From contig DCHO01000020.1 in assembly GCA_002315655.1 (NCBI GenBank), positions 36,286-59,417 of the forward strand: a stretch of 23,132 nucleotides of DNA, read 5' to 3'. Of the stretch, positions 1-8,457 are shown piece by piece. How positions within the stretch are numbered: position 1 is the stretch's first letter; the number at the start of each line of letters is the position of its first letter. The position numbers and the translations under genes are program-made. The notes below the pieces were generated by a model. That model was not told where the DNA came from. It did not search any database and worked only from the letters and a program-made list of their open reading frames with translations. The stretch comes from Christensenella sp. UBA1750 (GTDB taxonomy: Bacteria > Bacillota > Clostridia > Christensenellales > UBA1750).

Positions 1-48
1 CGCATGGACGGTGGGGGTCTCTGGTTAGCGCCCGTACCTGTTTCTTTT
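1..48. repeat. Truncated copy of a dispersed repeat at the left edge
   Basis: Positions 23-44 match 19483-19504 in 21 of 22 bases and in the same orientation; the shared core contains GTTAGCGCCCGTACC. In both places the match lies directly beyond, or across, the 3' end of a minus-strand gene, and is flanked on its left by G/C-rich sequence. The window edge cuts this copy, so its hairpins, if any, are not visible. It is read as the end of a mobile or dispersed intergenic repeat rather than as coding sequence. Confidence 0.6.
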
Positions 49-873
49 TTACAATAGCCCTTCCATGAAGGCGATTTCTTCCTTCCACAGCGTTTCCCTG
101 TGCTCCGGCTCATTATGAATCTCATGGTAGGAGCCGGGGAATTCCCGCACGGAAACTCCGGCGTTCTTCGCAAATGCCCGGCTGCCCTCCACGTCGCAGA
201 TGGGGTCGCTGTCCCCGTGGCACAGCAGCAGCGGCACGGACAACATCTTAGCATTGTCCAGCACCCATTTTGCGGCTTCGGAAGCCTCCCCGAACAGCAC
301 AAGCCCGATTTTCCCATGGTTGTTGGGGTCAATCAGGTATTCCCTGCACACCTTTTCGTCATGGCACAGATTGTCCGCCGCCAGCCCGTTGTCCAAGGCA
401 GCATTGGGCAGCAGCTTTCCCAAGCCCTGCAGCATCCCGGGCAGAAATCCCGGCAGCTTCCGTTTGAGCACCAGCCACGGGCTTGTTATGATCGCGCCCT
501 TTATTTCCGGCTGCCCGTGCAGCAGGGTGTATAGCCCGATGAGCCCGCCCAAGGAGTGTCCGAACAGGAACACCGGCAGCCCTGTCTCCCGCTTTGCCAC
601 ATCAATCAGGGTCAGAAGGTCGCTTTCCAAATCAGGTATCCGGGCAATGCCCTTTTCTTTCGGGCTTCCGATGCTCTTTCCGTGCCCGCGCTGGTCGTGG
701 ATATACACCGTGAACCCGTTTTCGTTCCAGACCCTGATGCAGTCCTCATACCGCCCACCGTGCTCACCCAACCCGTGGGACACGCACAGCACGCCCTTTG
801 GCTGCTCCGCCTCATACACACAGGCATAGAGCTTTTTTCCGTCTTTCCCGGTCAGCGTGAACTCCCGCTTCAC
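49..873 (-). CDS. Alpha/beta hydrolase, monoacylglycerol lipase-like
   Basis: A 274-residue serine hydrolase of the Hydrolase_4/monoglyceride lipase type, probably acting on a lipid or other ester in the cytoplasm; the substrate cannot be read from the sequence. The oxyanion-hole motif HGLGEHGGRY is near residues 33-41, the nucleophile elbow GHSLGG places the catalytic Ser at 107, and Asp223 (GDSDPI) and His250 (SYHEIHNE) complete the triad. No signal peptide or membrane segment is present. The start is a GTG that overlaps the whiA stop by four bases (GTGA), so it is probably translationally coupled and is the last gene of the murB-rapZ-whiA operon. A lysophospholipase is an alternative name for the same fold. 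The family call is firm, the substrate is not. Confidence 0.9.
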   Translation of the reverse strand: MKREFTLTGKDGKKLYACVYEAEQPKGVLCVSHGLGEHGGRYEDCIRVWNENGFTVYIHDQRGHGKSIGSPKEKGIARIPDLESDLLTLIDVAKRETGLPVFLFGHSLGGLIGLYTLLHGQPEIKGAIITSPWLVLKRKLPGFLPGMLQGLGKLLPNAALDNGLAADNLCHDEKVCREYLIDPNNHGKIGLVLFGEASEAAKWVLDNAKMLSVPLLLCHGDSDPICDVEGSRAFAKNAGVSVREFPGSYHEIHNEPEHRETLWKEEIAFMEGLL

Positions 874-1820
874 AGTCTCCCGCCTTTCTGCAATCTCTGT
901 GCAATCTCTTCCAGCTTTTTCAATCTATGGTTCACCGCGCTCTTGGACAGCGGCGGGGAAACCATCTCGCCCAATTCTTTAAGCGGCGTTTCGGGGTTTT
1001 CCAGCCGAATCCGCGCCATTTCCCCTAAGTGTCCGGGCAAGGCCGACAGCCCGACTTTTGCCTGAATATAAGCAATCGCCTCCACCTGCCGGGTGCTGGC
1101 GTTCATGGTTTTCTCTAAGTTCGCCGTGTCGCAGTTTGCGGCACGGTTGGCATTGTTCTTCACGTTCTTGGTGATGCGCACATTTTCCATTTCCAGAAGT
1201 GCCTTGTGCGCCCCGATGCGCCCCAAAACCTCCACGATGGCCTCGGAATCCTTCAAATACACGACAAAACCTTCCCTGCGCGGCGCAACCTTCGCCGGAA
1301 GCTCCATTTTCTGTACCAAGGCGCACAGCGATTTTGCATATTCTTCCTCTGGGCAGTTGACCTCCATGTGATAGCTCTTGCCGGGGTCGGAAAGGGTGCC
1401 GGTGGCAAGGAATGCCCCTCGCATATACGCATGGCGGCAGCAGCTCTTTCGCACCAGAAAAAGCGGCACGGTGCGGTTGATGCGGATGCCTTCTTCGGTC
1501 TCCTTGAACAGCCCGGTTTCCAGCAGAATCGTCTGCGCGTTTTCGGGCTTAATGACCACATGATAGATGTTCTTTTTGCCAAGCTGCTTGCGAATCTGCG
1601 TGCGCACCTCGGGGGTCACGGCAAAGCAGCTCTTGCAGAGGGAGAAAATGCGCCGCGCCACCGCGGGAATTTCGGTGGTCATATAAACCGACGACCCGCC
1701 GCGCCCGATGCGCAGGCTGCCGATGCCGTGGATGAACGCCGCCAGCTCCGCCTTTTTGCAGCAGTCCTTCTCCACAATGACCTGGCACAATTCCTGCTTG
1801 GTTTCCGATGAAAACGACAC
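870..1820 (-). CDS. whiA: DNA-binding protein WhiA
   Basis: A 316-residue WhiA (YvcL) homologue. In Gram-positive bacteria this family affects cell division, chromosome segregation and, in Streptomyces, sporulation. The N-terminal two thirds show the LAGLIDADG-like fold without nuclease residues, typified by AAFIHGIGSLRI near residues 27-38 and a second copy around CCRHAYMRGAFLATGTLSDP. The C-terminal helix-turn-helix, about residues 270-310, includes PPLSKSAVNHRLKKLEE. The start is GTG, seven bases after GGAGGG. An ATG four bases upstream is in another frame and opens only a short frame. The gene sits downstream of rapZ after a 59-base gap holding a palindrome, and overlaps the hydrolase gene. 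Length and synteny match the family. Confidence 0.96.
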   Translation of the reverse strand: MSFSSETKQELCQVIVEKDCCKKAELAAFIHGIGSLRIGRGGSSVYMTTEIPAVARRIFSLCKSCFAVTPEVRTQIRKQLGKKNIYHVVIKPENAQTILLETGLFKETEEGIRINRTVPLFLVRKSCCRHAYMRGAFLATGTLSDPGKSYHMEVNCPEEEYAKSLCALVQKMELPAKVAPRREGFVVYLKDSEAIVEVLGRIGAHKALLEMENVRITKNVKNNANRAANCDTANLEKTMNASTRQVEAIAYIQAKVGLSALPGHLGEMARIRLENPETPLKELGEMVSPPLSKSAVNHRLKKLEEIAQRLQKGGRL

Positions 1821-1853
1821 TCATTTTCCCTCCTTTCGCCTGTCTGCTATCCC

Positions 1854-1872
1854 GGGCGGGGAAACCCCGCCC
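1854..1872. repeat. Perfect GC palindrome between rapZ and whiA
   Basis: GGGCGGGG, a three-base AAA loop, then CCCCGCCC: an 8-bp stem with no mismatch. On the minus strand no T-run follows, so it does not look like an intrinsic terminator, and whiA would be cut off from its operon if it were one. It resembles the short GC-rich palindromes scattered between genes in Clostridia, which is an impression from general knowledge. It occupies the position where yvcK is often found. Confidence 0.55.
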
Positions 1873-1879
1873 CTACCTT

Positions 1880-2728
1880 CTACCGAATGTCCCGGTGCGT
1901 CACAGTACAACGGAATCCCTTGCTTTTCAGCATTTTGCCGATCTCGTCCGCCAGCGCAACCGAGCGGTGCTGGCCGCCCGTGCAGCCGATCCCGATCACC
2001 AGTCTGTCCTTACCCTCGGAGGCATAATGCGGGATTAAGAAGGTGAGCATATCCTCCGTTTTCGCAAGGAACTCTTTTGCCGCGTCAAACTGCATGACGT
2101 AATCGTGCACTTCCTTATCCAGCCCGGTCAGCGGACGCATTTCGGGGATATAGAAGGGGTTCGGGATGAACCGCACATCAATGACCAGATCGGCGTCCTG
2201 CGGGATGCCGTGCTTGAAGCCGAAGGACAGCACATTGACGTTGAGCATCTGCTCCGGGGCTTCCCCTCCGTACATCCGCAGCATGGTTTCCCGTAAGAAT
2301 CGCGGCTGCATGGTGGTGGTGTCAAACACCCGGGTCGCCCGGTTTTTCATGGCTTCCAGCATGGCTTTTTCCTTGCGGATGTTGTCAACCAGCATGGAAT
2401 CGTTGCCCATAGGGTGCGAGCGGCGCGTTTCCTTGTAGCGGCGCACCAACTCCTCCTCGGAAGCGTCCAGAAACAGAATTTCATAGGGAATGCCCATGCG
2501 GGAGAGCTCGTCCAGTGCCTTGTCTGCCTGGTCGAAAAACAGCCCCGAACGCACATCCACGCCCAGCGCAAGCTGCTGCACCTCGCCGCTGCCCTGCGCC
2601 AGCTCCGCCATGTTCGGCAGCAGCGCAGGGGGCAGGTTGTCCACGCAGTAAAAGCCCATATCTTCCAGCATATGCAGTGCCTGGGTCTTGCCCGCGCCGG
2701 AAAGTCCCGTGACCACGATCAGTTTCAT
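1880..2728 (-). CDS. rapZ: RNase adapter protein RapZ (YvcJ)
   Basis: A 282-residue P-loop nucleotide-binding protein. The E. coli homologue steers RNase E to the small RNA GlmZ and so controls amino-sugar synthesis; the Firmicute homologue YvcJ binds and hydrolyses GTP. The Walker A motif GLSGAGKT is at residues 8-15, a Walker B-like LFLDA follows near residue 87, and the C-terminal signature GCTGGQHRSV and closing THRDI are present. The frame is open 12 codons further upstream, but ATG at 2728 is chosen because AAGGA precedes it at normal spacing, family members begin MKLIVVTG, and it leaves a 19-base gap after murB instead of an overlap. It fits beside murB functionally, since both concern cell-wall amino-sugar supply. 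Confidence 0.96.
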   Translation of the reverse strand: MKLIVVTGLSGAGKTQALHMLEDMGFYCVDNLPPALLPNMAELAQGSGEVQQLALGVDVRSGLFFDQADKALDELSRMGIPYEILFLDASEEELVRRYKETRRSHPMGNDSMLVDNIRKEKAMLEAMKNRATRVFDTTTMQPRFLRETMLRMYGGEAPEQMLNVNVLSFGFKHGIPQDADLVIDVRFIPNPFYIPEMRPLTGLDKEVHDYVMQFDAAKEFLAKTEDMLTFLIPHYASEGKDRLVIGIGCTGGQHRSVALADEIGKMLKSKGFRCTVTHRDIR

Positions 2729-2747
2729 TTGTATATCCTTCTTTTTG

Positions 2748-3617
2748 TTAGTCTCTGCCCACAATGCGCACTTCCGGCTCCAAACAAACGCCGAAATCTG
2801 CCTGCACCTTGTCCTGCACCTGTTTCATTAGGGTCAAAATATCCCCTGCGGTGGCGTTTCCCGTGTTGATGAGGAAGCCCGCGTGCAGGGTGGAGATCTG
2901 TGCCCCGCCAACGCTTGCGCCCTTCAGCCCCGCATCCTCGATGAGCTTTCCGGCAAAATGCCCTTCCGGGCGCTTGAAAAAGCTGCCGCAGGAGGGATAT
3001 TGCAGCGGTTGTTTCTCGCGCCGCTTCTGCGCCAATTCCGCCATAGCAGCGGAAATGGCCTCTTTTTCGCCCTTTTGCAGACGGAAGACAGCAAAAAGCA
3101 CAATGCCGCCGTTTTCCATCAATACGGAATGGCGGTAGGAAAGTTTCAGTTCCTCCACAGTGTATTCCCGAACGATGCCGTCCTTTTCCAGAATCGTGGC
3201 GGAAACCAGCACGTTTTTCAGCTCCCCGCCGTAGGCTCCGGCGTTCATGAACACGCCGCCACCCACCGATCCCGGAATCCCCGCCGCAAATTCAAAGCCG
3301 GTCAGGGCGTTTTCCTGCGCTTTTAAGGCAACCGCCGTCAGTGTCGCCCCGGCCTGTGCCGTGATGCACTCTCCTTCAACCTCGATGCGGCCAAAGTCCT
3401 TGCCCAGCACAAGCACAACGCCTTCGACGCCGCCGTCCTTCACCAGCAGATTGCTCCCGCGCCCCACGACCAGCAGCGGCAGGTTCTTTTCCTTGCAGAA
3501 CGCCACGCACTCCGCAATGTCCCCCGCGCTTTTCGCAAAGCACACAAGGTCGGCTTTCCCGCCGACCTTCATGGTGGTTAAGGTCTTCATCTCGATATTC
3601 TGCACAAAATCCGGCAT
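2748..3617 (-). CDS. murB: UDP-N-acetylenolpyruvoylglucosamine reductase MurB
   Basis: A 289-residue FAD-dependent reductase for the second committed step of peptidoglycan precursor synthesis, reducing UDP-GlcNAc-enolpyruvate to UDP-MurNAc with NADPH in the cytoplasm. FAD-binding motifs are VGRGSNLLVKDGG at about 51-63 and AGIPGSVGGGVFMNAGAYG at about 112-130. Active-site residues are visible: the YRHS segment (Tyr161, Arg162), the proton-donor Ser212 in GSFFKRP, and Glu280 in LEPEVR. Length matches the short Gram-positive type. The ATG at 3617 has GAGGTG five bases upstream. It is the first gene of the operon and lies directly behind the promoter at 3647-3675. Confidence 0.98.
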   Translation of the reverse strand: MPDFVQNIEMKTLTTMKVGGKADLVCFAKSAGDIAECVAFCKEKNLPLLVVGRGSNLLVKDGGVEGVVLVLGKDFGRIEVEGECITAQAGATLTAVALKAQENALTGFEFAAGIPGSVGGGVFMNAGAYGGELKNVLVSATILEKDGIVREYTVEELKLSYRHSVLMENGGIVLFAVFRLQKGEKEAISAAMAELAQKRREKQPLQYPSCGSFFKRPEGHFAGKLIEDAGLKGASVGGAQISTLHAGFLINTGNATAGDILTLMKQVQDKVQADFGVCLEPEVRIVGRD

Positions 3618-3646
3618 AACGGCACCTCATTTTCACGCTTTTCTTA

Positions 3647-3675
3647 ATTTTACCCTAAACCTATCTTTTTTTCAA
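3647..3675 (-). promoter_or_regulatory. Probable sigma-A promoter of murB-rapZ-whiA-hydrolase
   Basis: Reading the minus strand, TTGAAA, a 17-base spacer and TAAAAT; each box has one mismatch to consensus. The -35 box overlaps the last codons of the preceding solute-binding-like gene, and the start site would fall about 20-25 bases before the murB ATG. Confidence 0.65.
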
Positions 3676-4598
3676 GATAAAGCATCTTCCATTTGCGCCA
3701 TTTGCGTACCCGGTTCATAAATCTGCAAGCCTTCCATGACCGGGAACAGCGCGGCCTTGCCGATGGTGCTCTGGATTTCCTCCGAGCAAAGATGCTCCAC
3801 AAGCCTTTCGCATACGCTCTTCCTGCCTTCGCTCTCCCCCTTCTGTGTGAGATTCTGCCGCACAATGCCCAACATCAGCACCTGATCCGTCCACGGAATC
3901 GGCACCAGCACCGTTTCAATGCCTTTTCCGGCGGCGCACAGGGTCTCCATGCGCATGATTTCCCGCTGGGTCGCCACATAAAAGGCGTATTCGTCCTCCA
4001 GCGCGAAGCCTGACCAGACCTTCGCGTGGGGCTGATCGGAAATCACGGACACGGCTGAAAAGTCGCCGTAACGATTCAGCGCCTCCAGCGTGGAGACATA
4101 AAGCAGCAGCGGCGCGGCGACGGACAGCTTGTGTTCCGCCAGCAGGTTCGTATTCTCCTGCGGGGAAAGGTTCGGCGACCAGCCGATGCCATCCAGCAGC
4201 TTCACATTACCCAGCAGCCCGTAGCCGCCCTTCGCCACGGGCACCGCGCTGTCCGGCAGACAATAAGATTCCATCGTATCTTGCAGAGTGACCCCGAAAA
4301 ACAGAATGTCCGGCAGGGTTCCCGCATCGGCGGCGGCCCTGATGCCCGCTTCCGTCATCTCTTTGAGCGACACCAGCACCCCGTCGTTTTCCTTCTCAAA
4401 GGATGCAAACGCACTGTTCAGCCAACCGTTTAGGTTCACCGTGGGAAAGGACGGCACCACGGCGCAGGTCAGAATCCCCTCCCACTTTTCCTCCGGCAGA
4501 TTCAGTTTATCTTCCCGCATCCGCTCCGCAACCTTCGGCAGCGCCGCCACCACCAAAACCAGCACCAGCAGCAGCATAAACCGCACCCATTTTGCCAT
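3672..4598 (-). CDS. Membrane-anchored extracellular solute-binding-like protein
   Basis: A 308-residue protein resembling family 1 extracellular solute-binding proteins of ABC importers. A hydrophobic segment at residues 7-22 (FMLLLVLVLVVAALP) gives an N-terminal signal or anchor; no lipobox cysteine is visible. The SBP-like features are weak but recognisable: a fold-like FASFEKENDGVLVSL, then GTLPDILFF near the position where such proteins recognise ligand, and a C-terminal EEIQSTIGKAALFPV similar to the closing helix of sugar-binding proteins. No permease or ATPase gene is adjacent. ATG at 4598 is chosen over the in-frame GTG at 4604 because GGGGG lies seven bases before the ATG but only one base before the GTG. 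Ligand and partner transporter are unknown; a sensor role is possible. Confidence 0.65.
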   Translation of the reverse strand: MAKWVRFMLLLVLVLVVAALPKVAERMREDKLNLPEEKWEGILTCAVVPSFPTVNLNGWLNSAFASFEKENDGVLVSLKEMTEAGIRAAADAGTLPDILFFGVTLQDTMESYCLPDSAVPVAKGGYGLLGNVKLLDGIGWSPNLSPQENTNLLAEHKLSVAAPLLLYVSTLEALNRYGDFSAVSVISDQPHAKVWSGFALEDEYAFYVATQREIMRMETLCAAGKGIETVLVPIPWTDQVLMLGIVRQNLTQKGESEGRKSVCERLVEHLCSEEIQSTIGKAALFPVMEGLQIYEPGTQMAQMEDALS

Positions 4599-4630
4599 AC
4601 TCACGCCCCCTTGCTCTATGAATATGACAG

Positions 4631-4668
4631 AAAAGATGCCGGAAACCGTATTTCAGGTTCCCGGCATC
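4631..4668 (-). terminator. Intrinsic terminator of the pheST-zapA operon
   Basis: A 13-bp stem with one mismatch, GATGCCGGGAACC against GGTTTCCGGCATC on the minus strand, with an 8-base loop, followed by TTTTCTGT. It begins six bases after the zapA stop codon. Confidence 0.85.
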
Positions 4669-4673
4669 ACATT

Positions 4674-4937
4674 TTATGGCTTGTCCTGCAGCTTTTTCCA
4701 TTCAAGGGCGCATTTCAGGGTCTCGATCTCGGCCTGGCTTTTGAGCAGCTCATCGGCCAGATTCAGGGCGGTTAAGGTCATCAGGCGTTCCTGCGATAAG
4801 TATCGCCCGGAAAAGGACAGCTCATTAAGTTTATTATTGACACAATCCGCAATGCTTTCCATGTGCTCCACGGTTTCGGGGCTGACAAGCGTGTATTCCC
4901 GCCCCAGCACCTTCACAACGGCCTTGTTTTTCGCCAT
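4674..4937 (-). CDS. zapA: Cell division protein ZapA
   Basis: An 87-residue ZapA homologue. ZapA binds FtsZ and bundles its filaments at the division ring. The N-terminal globular part shows the family pattern KVLGREYTLVSPETVEHMESIADCVNNKL, and the rest is a helix likely to form a coiled coil (ALNLADELLKSQAEIETLKCALEW). The ATG at 4937 is preceded by GGGAGG at eight bases. It follows pheT by 39 bases and ends just before a terminator, so it is probably co-transcribed with pheST; a division gene behind pheT is a common Firmicute arrangement. Length is normal for the family. Confidence 0.92.
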   Translation of the reverse strand: MAKNKAVVKVLGREYTLVSPETVEHMESIADCVNNKLNELSFSGRYLSQERLMTLTALNLADELLKSQAEIETLKCALEWKKLQDKP

Positions 4938-4976
4938 ACTTTTCGCCTCCCTGCCTGTTTTCTCTGAAAATTCGCC

Positions 4977-7373
4977 TTACGAACGGAGCTTTGCGTCAAA
5001 CTTTTCCGAAACCTCGGAAATGATTCTGTCGGTAACGGCGGAAATTTCTTCCTCGGTCAGCGTGTGCTCACGGTTGCGCAGAATGATGGAGATGGCCACG
5101 GACTTCTGACCGGGCAGAATGGGCACACCGCGATAAATGTCGAACAGCTTGACTTCCTCGGTGAGCTTCCCGCCGATCTTCTCCATCAGCTTCATCACAT
5201 CGCCAACGGGGGTTTCCTCGGTCATGACGAAGGCGAAATCGCGCTGCACGGAAGGATATTTCGGCATATCCTGCACGTCGCAGACCCCGGCGGTCAGCTC
5301 GTCCATGACCTTGATGTTCAGTTCGGCCACATAGCCTCTGCCGCGGAAACGGAAGTTGTCCGCCACGTCGGGATGCACCTCGCCAAACAAGCCGATGTAG
5401 GTGTCCCCCGCATAGACCTCGGCAGAACGGCCGGGATGCAGATAGGGCACGGCGGCACGCTTGAAGGTCAAGTCGGAAATGCCCATCTTCTTTAAGGTTT
5501 CCTCGACCATGCCCTTGATGAAGTAGAAGTCGTATTCCTCGCCGTAGAGACCGATGCACAGGGCGGGGCGCTCCTCGGGCAGCTCCGTCATGGGAAGCTC
5601 CTTGGGCAGGAAAACCTTGCTGATCTCATAGAACGCCGCAGCAGCATTTCCACGGTTCATGTTGGTGGAAAGGGTATTCAGCATGGAGGGGATCAGCGTA
5701 GTTCTCATATAGGAGTAGTCTTCGCCAAGGGGATTGAGCAGCTTGGCGGACTTGCGTAAGGGGTCTCCTTCCGGCAGCAGCAGCGCGTCATACCACTTGG
5801 GGGTGATGAAGGAATAGGTCACGGTCTCATACGCGCCCATGCCGCAGAGCACTTTGCGCAGCAGCTTGTCGCGGATGTTGGCGGCGGAGTCGCGCCCGGT
5901 CATGGTCTCGCCCTGCATGAGCTTGGAGGGGATGTAATCATAGCCGTAAATGCGCAGCACTTCCTCGGCAATGTCCGCGCCCATCCTGATGTCCTGCCGC
6001 CAAATGGGAGCCTTGGAGATAAGCTTGTTGCCTTCAACCTTGGTTTCGATGCCAAGGGAATCCAGGATTTCGCACATCTTCTCGGCGGGAACGTCGATGC
6101 CCATCAGCGTATGCACATAGTCAATGTCGCTCTCCACAACGGGGAGCTCTTCTTCACCCGGATAGATGTCGATGATGCCGTCCACGACCTCGCCCGCGTG
6201 AAGCTCGTCAATCAGGGCAAGCGCGCGCTGCAAGGCCTGTTTGCACAGGCGCACGTTGACCCCGCGCTCGAAGCGACCCTGCGCCTCAGTGCGCATCCCT
6301 AAGTATCTGCCGCTCTGGCGGATGTTGGGACCGTCAAAGCACGCAGACTCAAAGAGCACAAGATCGGTATTGTCGGTGATTTCGCTATCCTCGCCGCCCA
6401 TGATGCCGGCTAATCCCGTTGCGCCCTCCGCGTCGGCAATGACCAGCATATTGGGGGTCAGCTTTCTGTCCTTGCTGTCCAGAGTCTGCATTTCCTCGCC
6501 TTCGTGGGCGCGGCGCACGATGATCTGCCGTCCGCGCACGGAGTTCAGGTCGAAGGCGTGCATGGGCTGACCCATTTCCAGCATGACAAAGTTGGTGATG
6601 TCCACGATGTTGTTGATGGGGCGCACGCCGGCCTTGTGGAGGAACTGCCGCATCCACAGGGGCGAAGGCTCGATCTTAATGTTTTTGACCACGGCGGCGC
6701 AGTAGCGCTTGCACAGGTCGTTATCCTCCACGCGGACGGAAACCAGCTCGTTCACGTCGCCGCCGCAGGTCTTATATTCATAGGAAGGCTCGGTTACCGG
6801 GTTGCCCGCCGCCACGGAGGCCTCGTGCGCCAGACCCAGCACGGACAGGCAATCGGGGCGGTTGGCCAGAATGTCAAAGTCAATGATCACATCATCAAGT
6901 CCCAACACGGGCTTGATGTCCTGACCGGGGGTCAAGTCGCCCTGCAAAATCAGCAGTCCGTGGTCGGTGTTGGAGGGGTACACATCGGAGGGCACGCCCA
7001 GCTCCTCGCCGGAGCACATCATGCCGTTGGAGACCTCGCCGCGCAGCTTGCCCTTTTCGATATGCACGCCGCCGGGGAGATAGGAATTGTGCAGGGCAAC
7101 GGGAACCAAATCGCCCACCTTCATGTTGTCCGCGCCGGTGACAATCTGTGTGGGGCTTCCCGCGCCCACATCCACCTGACAGATGTGCAGATGGTCGGAA
7201 TTGGGATGGTCAACGATTTCCAGTAGCTTTCCGACCACGACATTGGAAACTTCCTTGCCGCAGTCCTCATAGCCCTCCACGGCGGTGCCGCTCATGACCA
7301 TTCTTTTGGTAAATTCTTCTATGCTAAGGTCGATTTTTACATAATTTTTGAGCCAAGAATAGGGTACAAGCAT
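4977..7373 (-). CDS. pheT: Phenylalanyl-tRNA synthetase beta subunit
   Basis: A 798-residue beta chain of the alpha2-beta2 enzyme that charges tRNA-Phe. Domains in order: an EMAP-II-like tRNA-binding domain at about 40-150 (VGKLLEIVDHPNSDHLHICQVDVG), a B3/B4 editing domain at about 205-385 (EMGQPMHAFDL), B5 at about 405-475, a catalytic-like core at about 490-680, and a C-terminal FDX-ACB anticodon-binding domain from about 700 (YPSVQRDFAF to HTLTEEEISAVTDRI). The ATG lies three bases after the pheS stop, and its GGGAGG ribosome-binding site is inside the last pheS codons, so translation is coupled. Length is typical and nothing is missing. Confidence 0.98.
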   Translation of the reverse strand: MLVPYSWLKNYVKIDLSIEEFTKRMVMSGTAVEGYEDCGKEVSNVVVGKLLEIVDHPNSDHLHICQVDVGAGSPTQIVTGADNMKVGDLVPVALHNSYLPGGVHIEKGKLRGEVSNGMMCSGEELGVPSDVYPSNTDHGLLILQGDLTPGQDIKPVLGLDDVIIDFDILANRPDCLSVLGLAHEASVAAGNPVTEPSYEYKTCGGDVNELVSVRVEDNDLCKRYCAAVVKNIKIEPSPLWMRQFLHKAGVRPINNIVDITNFVMLEMGQPMHAFDLNSVRGRQIIVRRAHEGEEMQTLDSKDRKLTPNMLVIADAEGATGLAGIMGGEDSEITDNTDLVLFESACFDGPNIRQSGRYLGMRTEAQGRFERGVNVRLCKQALQRALALIDELHAGEVVDGIIDIYPGEEELPVVESDIDYVHTLMGIDVPAEKMCEILDSLGIETKVEGNKLISKAPIWRQDIRMGADIAEEVLRIYGYDYIPSKLMQGETMTGRDSAANIRDKLLRKVLCGMGAYETVTYSFITPKWYDALLLPEGDPLRKSAKLLNPLGEDYSYMRTTLIPSMLNTLSTNMNRGNAAAAFYEISKVFLPKELPMTELPEERPALCIGLYGEEYDFYFIKGMVEETLKKMGISDLTFKRAAVPYLHPGRSAEVYAGDTYIGLFGEVHPDVADNFRFRGRGYVAELNIKVMDELTAGVCDVQDMPKYPSVQRDFAFVMTEETPVGDVMKLMEKIGGKLTEEVKLFDIYRGVPILPGQKSVAISIILRNREHTLTEEEISAVTDRIISEVSEKFDAKLRS

Positions 7374-7376
7374 TTC

Positions 7377-8411
7377 TTAGATCCTCCCTTTTCCGAACTG
7401 CATGAGGAAACGCAGGTCATTTTCAAACAGCAAACGCATATCGGGCACGTTGAATTTTAAGTCGGTGACGCGCTCCAAGCCGATGCCGAACGCCAGCCCG
7501 GTGTATTCGTTGGGGTCAATGCCGCACATGGACAGCACGTTGGGATTGACCATGCCCGCGCCTAAGATTTCGATCCAGCCGGTGCCCTTGCATATACGGC
7601 AGCCCTCGCCGTGACAGGCGGCGCAGGTTACATCGACCTCTGCGGAAGGCTCCGTGAAGGGGAAGAAGGAGGGGCGGAAGCGGGTCTTAATGCCCTCGCC
7701 GTACATTTCGCGGGCGAACTGGTCTAAGATGCCCTTCAAATCCGCCATGGTGATGCCCTTGTCGATGACCAGACCTTCGCACTGGGAGAAAACCGGGCTG
7801 TGGGTGGCGTCCACCTCATCGGCGCGGTACACGCGGCCGGGAGAAATGATGCGGATGGGCGGCTTCTGGGAGAGCATGACGCGGCTCTGCACGGCAGAGG
7901 TCTGTGTGCGCAGCAGCAGATTGTCGTTGAAATAGAAGGTGTCCTGCGCGTCTCTTGCGGGGTGTCCCTTGGGCACGTTCAGCAACTCGAAGTTGTGATG
8001 ATCGTCCTCGATCTCGGGGCCGTCCACAACGGTAAAGCCCATGCCCACGAAAATCTCCACCAGATGCTCCATGGTGGCGGTCAGAGGATGCTGGTTGCCC
8101 TGCTGCATTTCTTTTCCGGGAATGGAAATGTCCAGGGTCTCCTTGGCCAGACGGGCAGCCTTTTCCTTGTCCTGCAATTCACGGGTCTTCTGATCCAGCC
8201 AGCCTTCGATCTCGGCACGGAGCTGGTTGCTCATCTGACCGATGACGGGGCGCTCCTCGGCTGAGAGCTTGCCCATACCCTTGAGCAGCTGAGTCAGTTC
8301 GCCCTTGCGTCCCAGCACGTTTACGCGGATTTCCTCAATGTGCGAGGATTCCACCGCTTTTTCCAGCCGAGCCCTGACGGACTCGCGGATCTCGTTGAGT
8401 TTCTGTTGCAT
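7377..8411 (-). CDS. pheS: Phenylalanyl-tRNA synthetase alpha subunit
   Basis: A 344-residue class II synthetase alpha chain, the catalytic partner of PheT. The N-terminal coiled-coil arm covers about residues 1-85. Catalytic motifs follow: GRVYRADEVDATHSPVFSQ around motif 2 and GLAFGIGLERVTDLKF as motif 3 near the C terminus, with a zinc-like cluster TCAACHGEGCRICKG at about 258-272. The ATG at 8411 is preceded by AGGAGG with a rather long gap of about 13 bases; no nearer in-frame start exists. Expression is governed by the T-box leader just upstream. Length and motifs are normal. Confidence 0.98.
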   Translation of the reverse strand: MQQKLNEIRESVRARLEKAVESSHIEEIRVNVLGRKGELTQLLKGMGKLSAEERPVIGQMSNQLRAEIEGWLDQKTRELQDKEKAARLAKETLDISIPGKEMQQGNQHPLTATMEHLVEIFVGMGFTVVDGPEIEDDHHNFELLNVPKGHPARDAQDTFYFNDNLLLRTQTSAVQSRVMLSQKPPIRIISPGRVYRADEVDATHSPVFSQCEGLVIDKGITMADLKGILDQFAREMYGEGIKTRFRPSFFPFTEPSAEVDVTCAACHGEGCRICKGTGWIEILGAGMVNPNVLSMCGIDPNEYTGLAFGIGLERVTDLKFNVPDMRLLFENDLRFLMQFGKGRI

Positions 8412-8457
8412 ATCCGATTTTCAACCTCCTTGAAAGGAATAAAATTACTGAAAGAAT

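Noticed and set aside
6504..7226. Plus-strand open frame of 240 codons inside pheT
   Set aside because: It is antisense to a fully conserved pheT domain, has low-complexity His/Gly-rich translation and no ribosome-binding site; a shadow of GC-rich codon bias.
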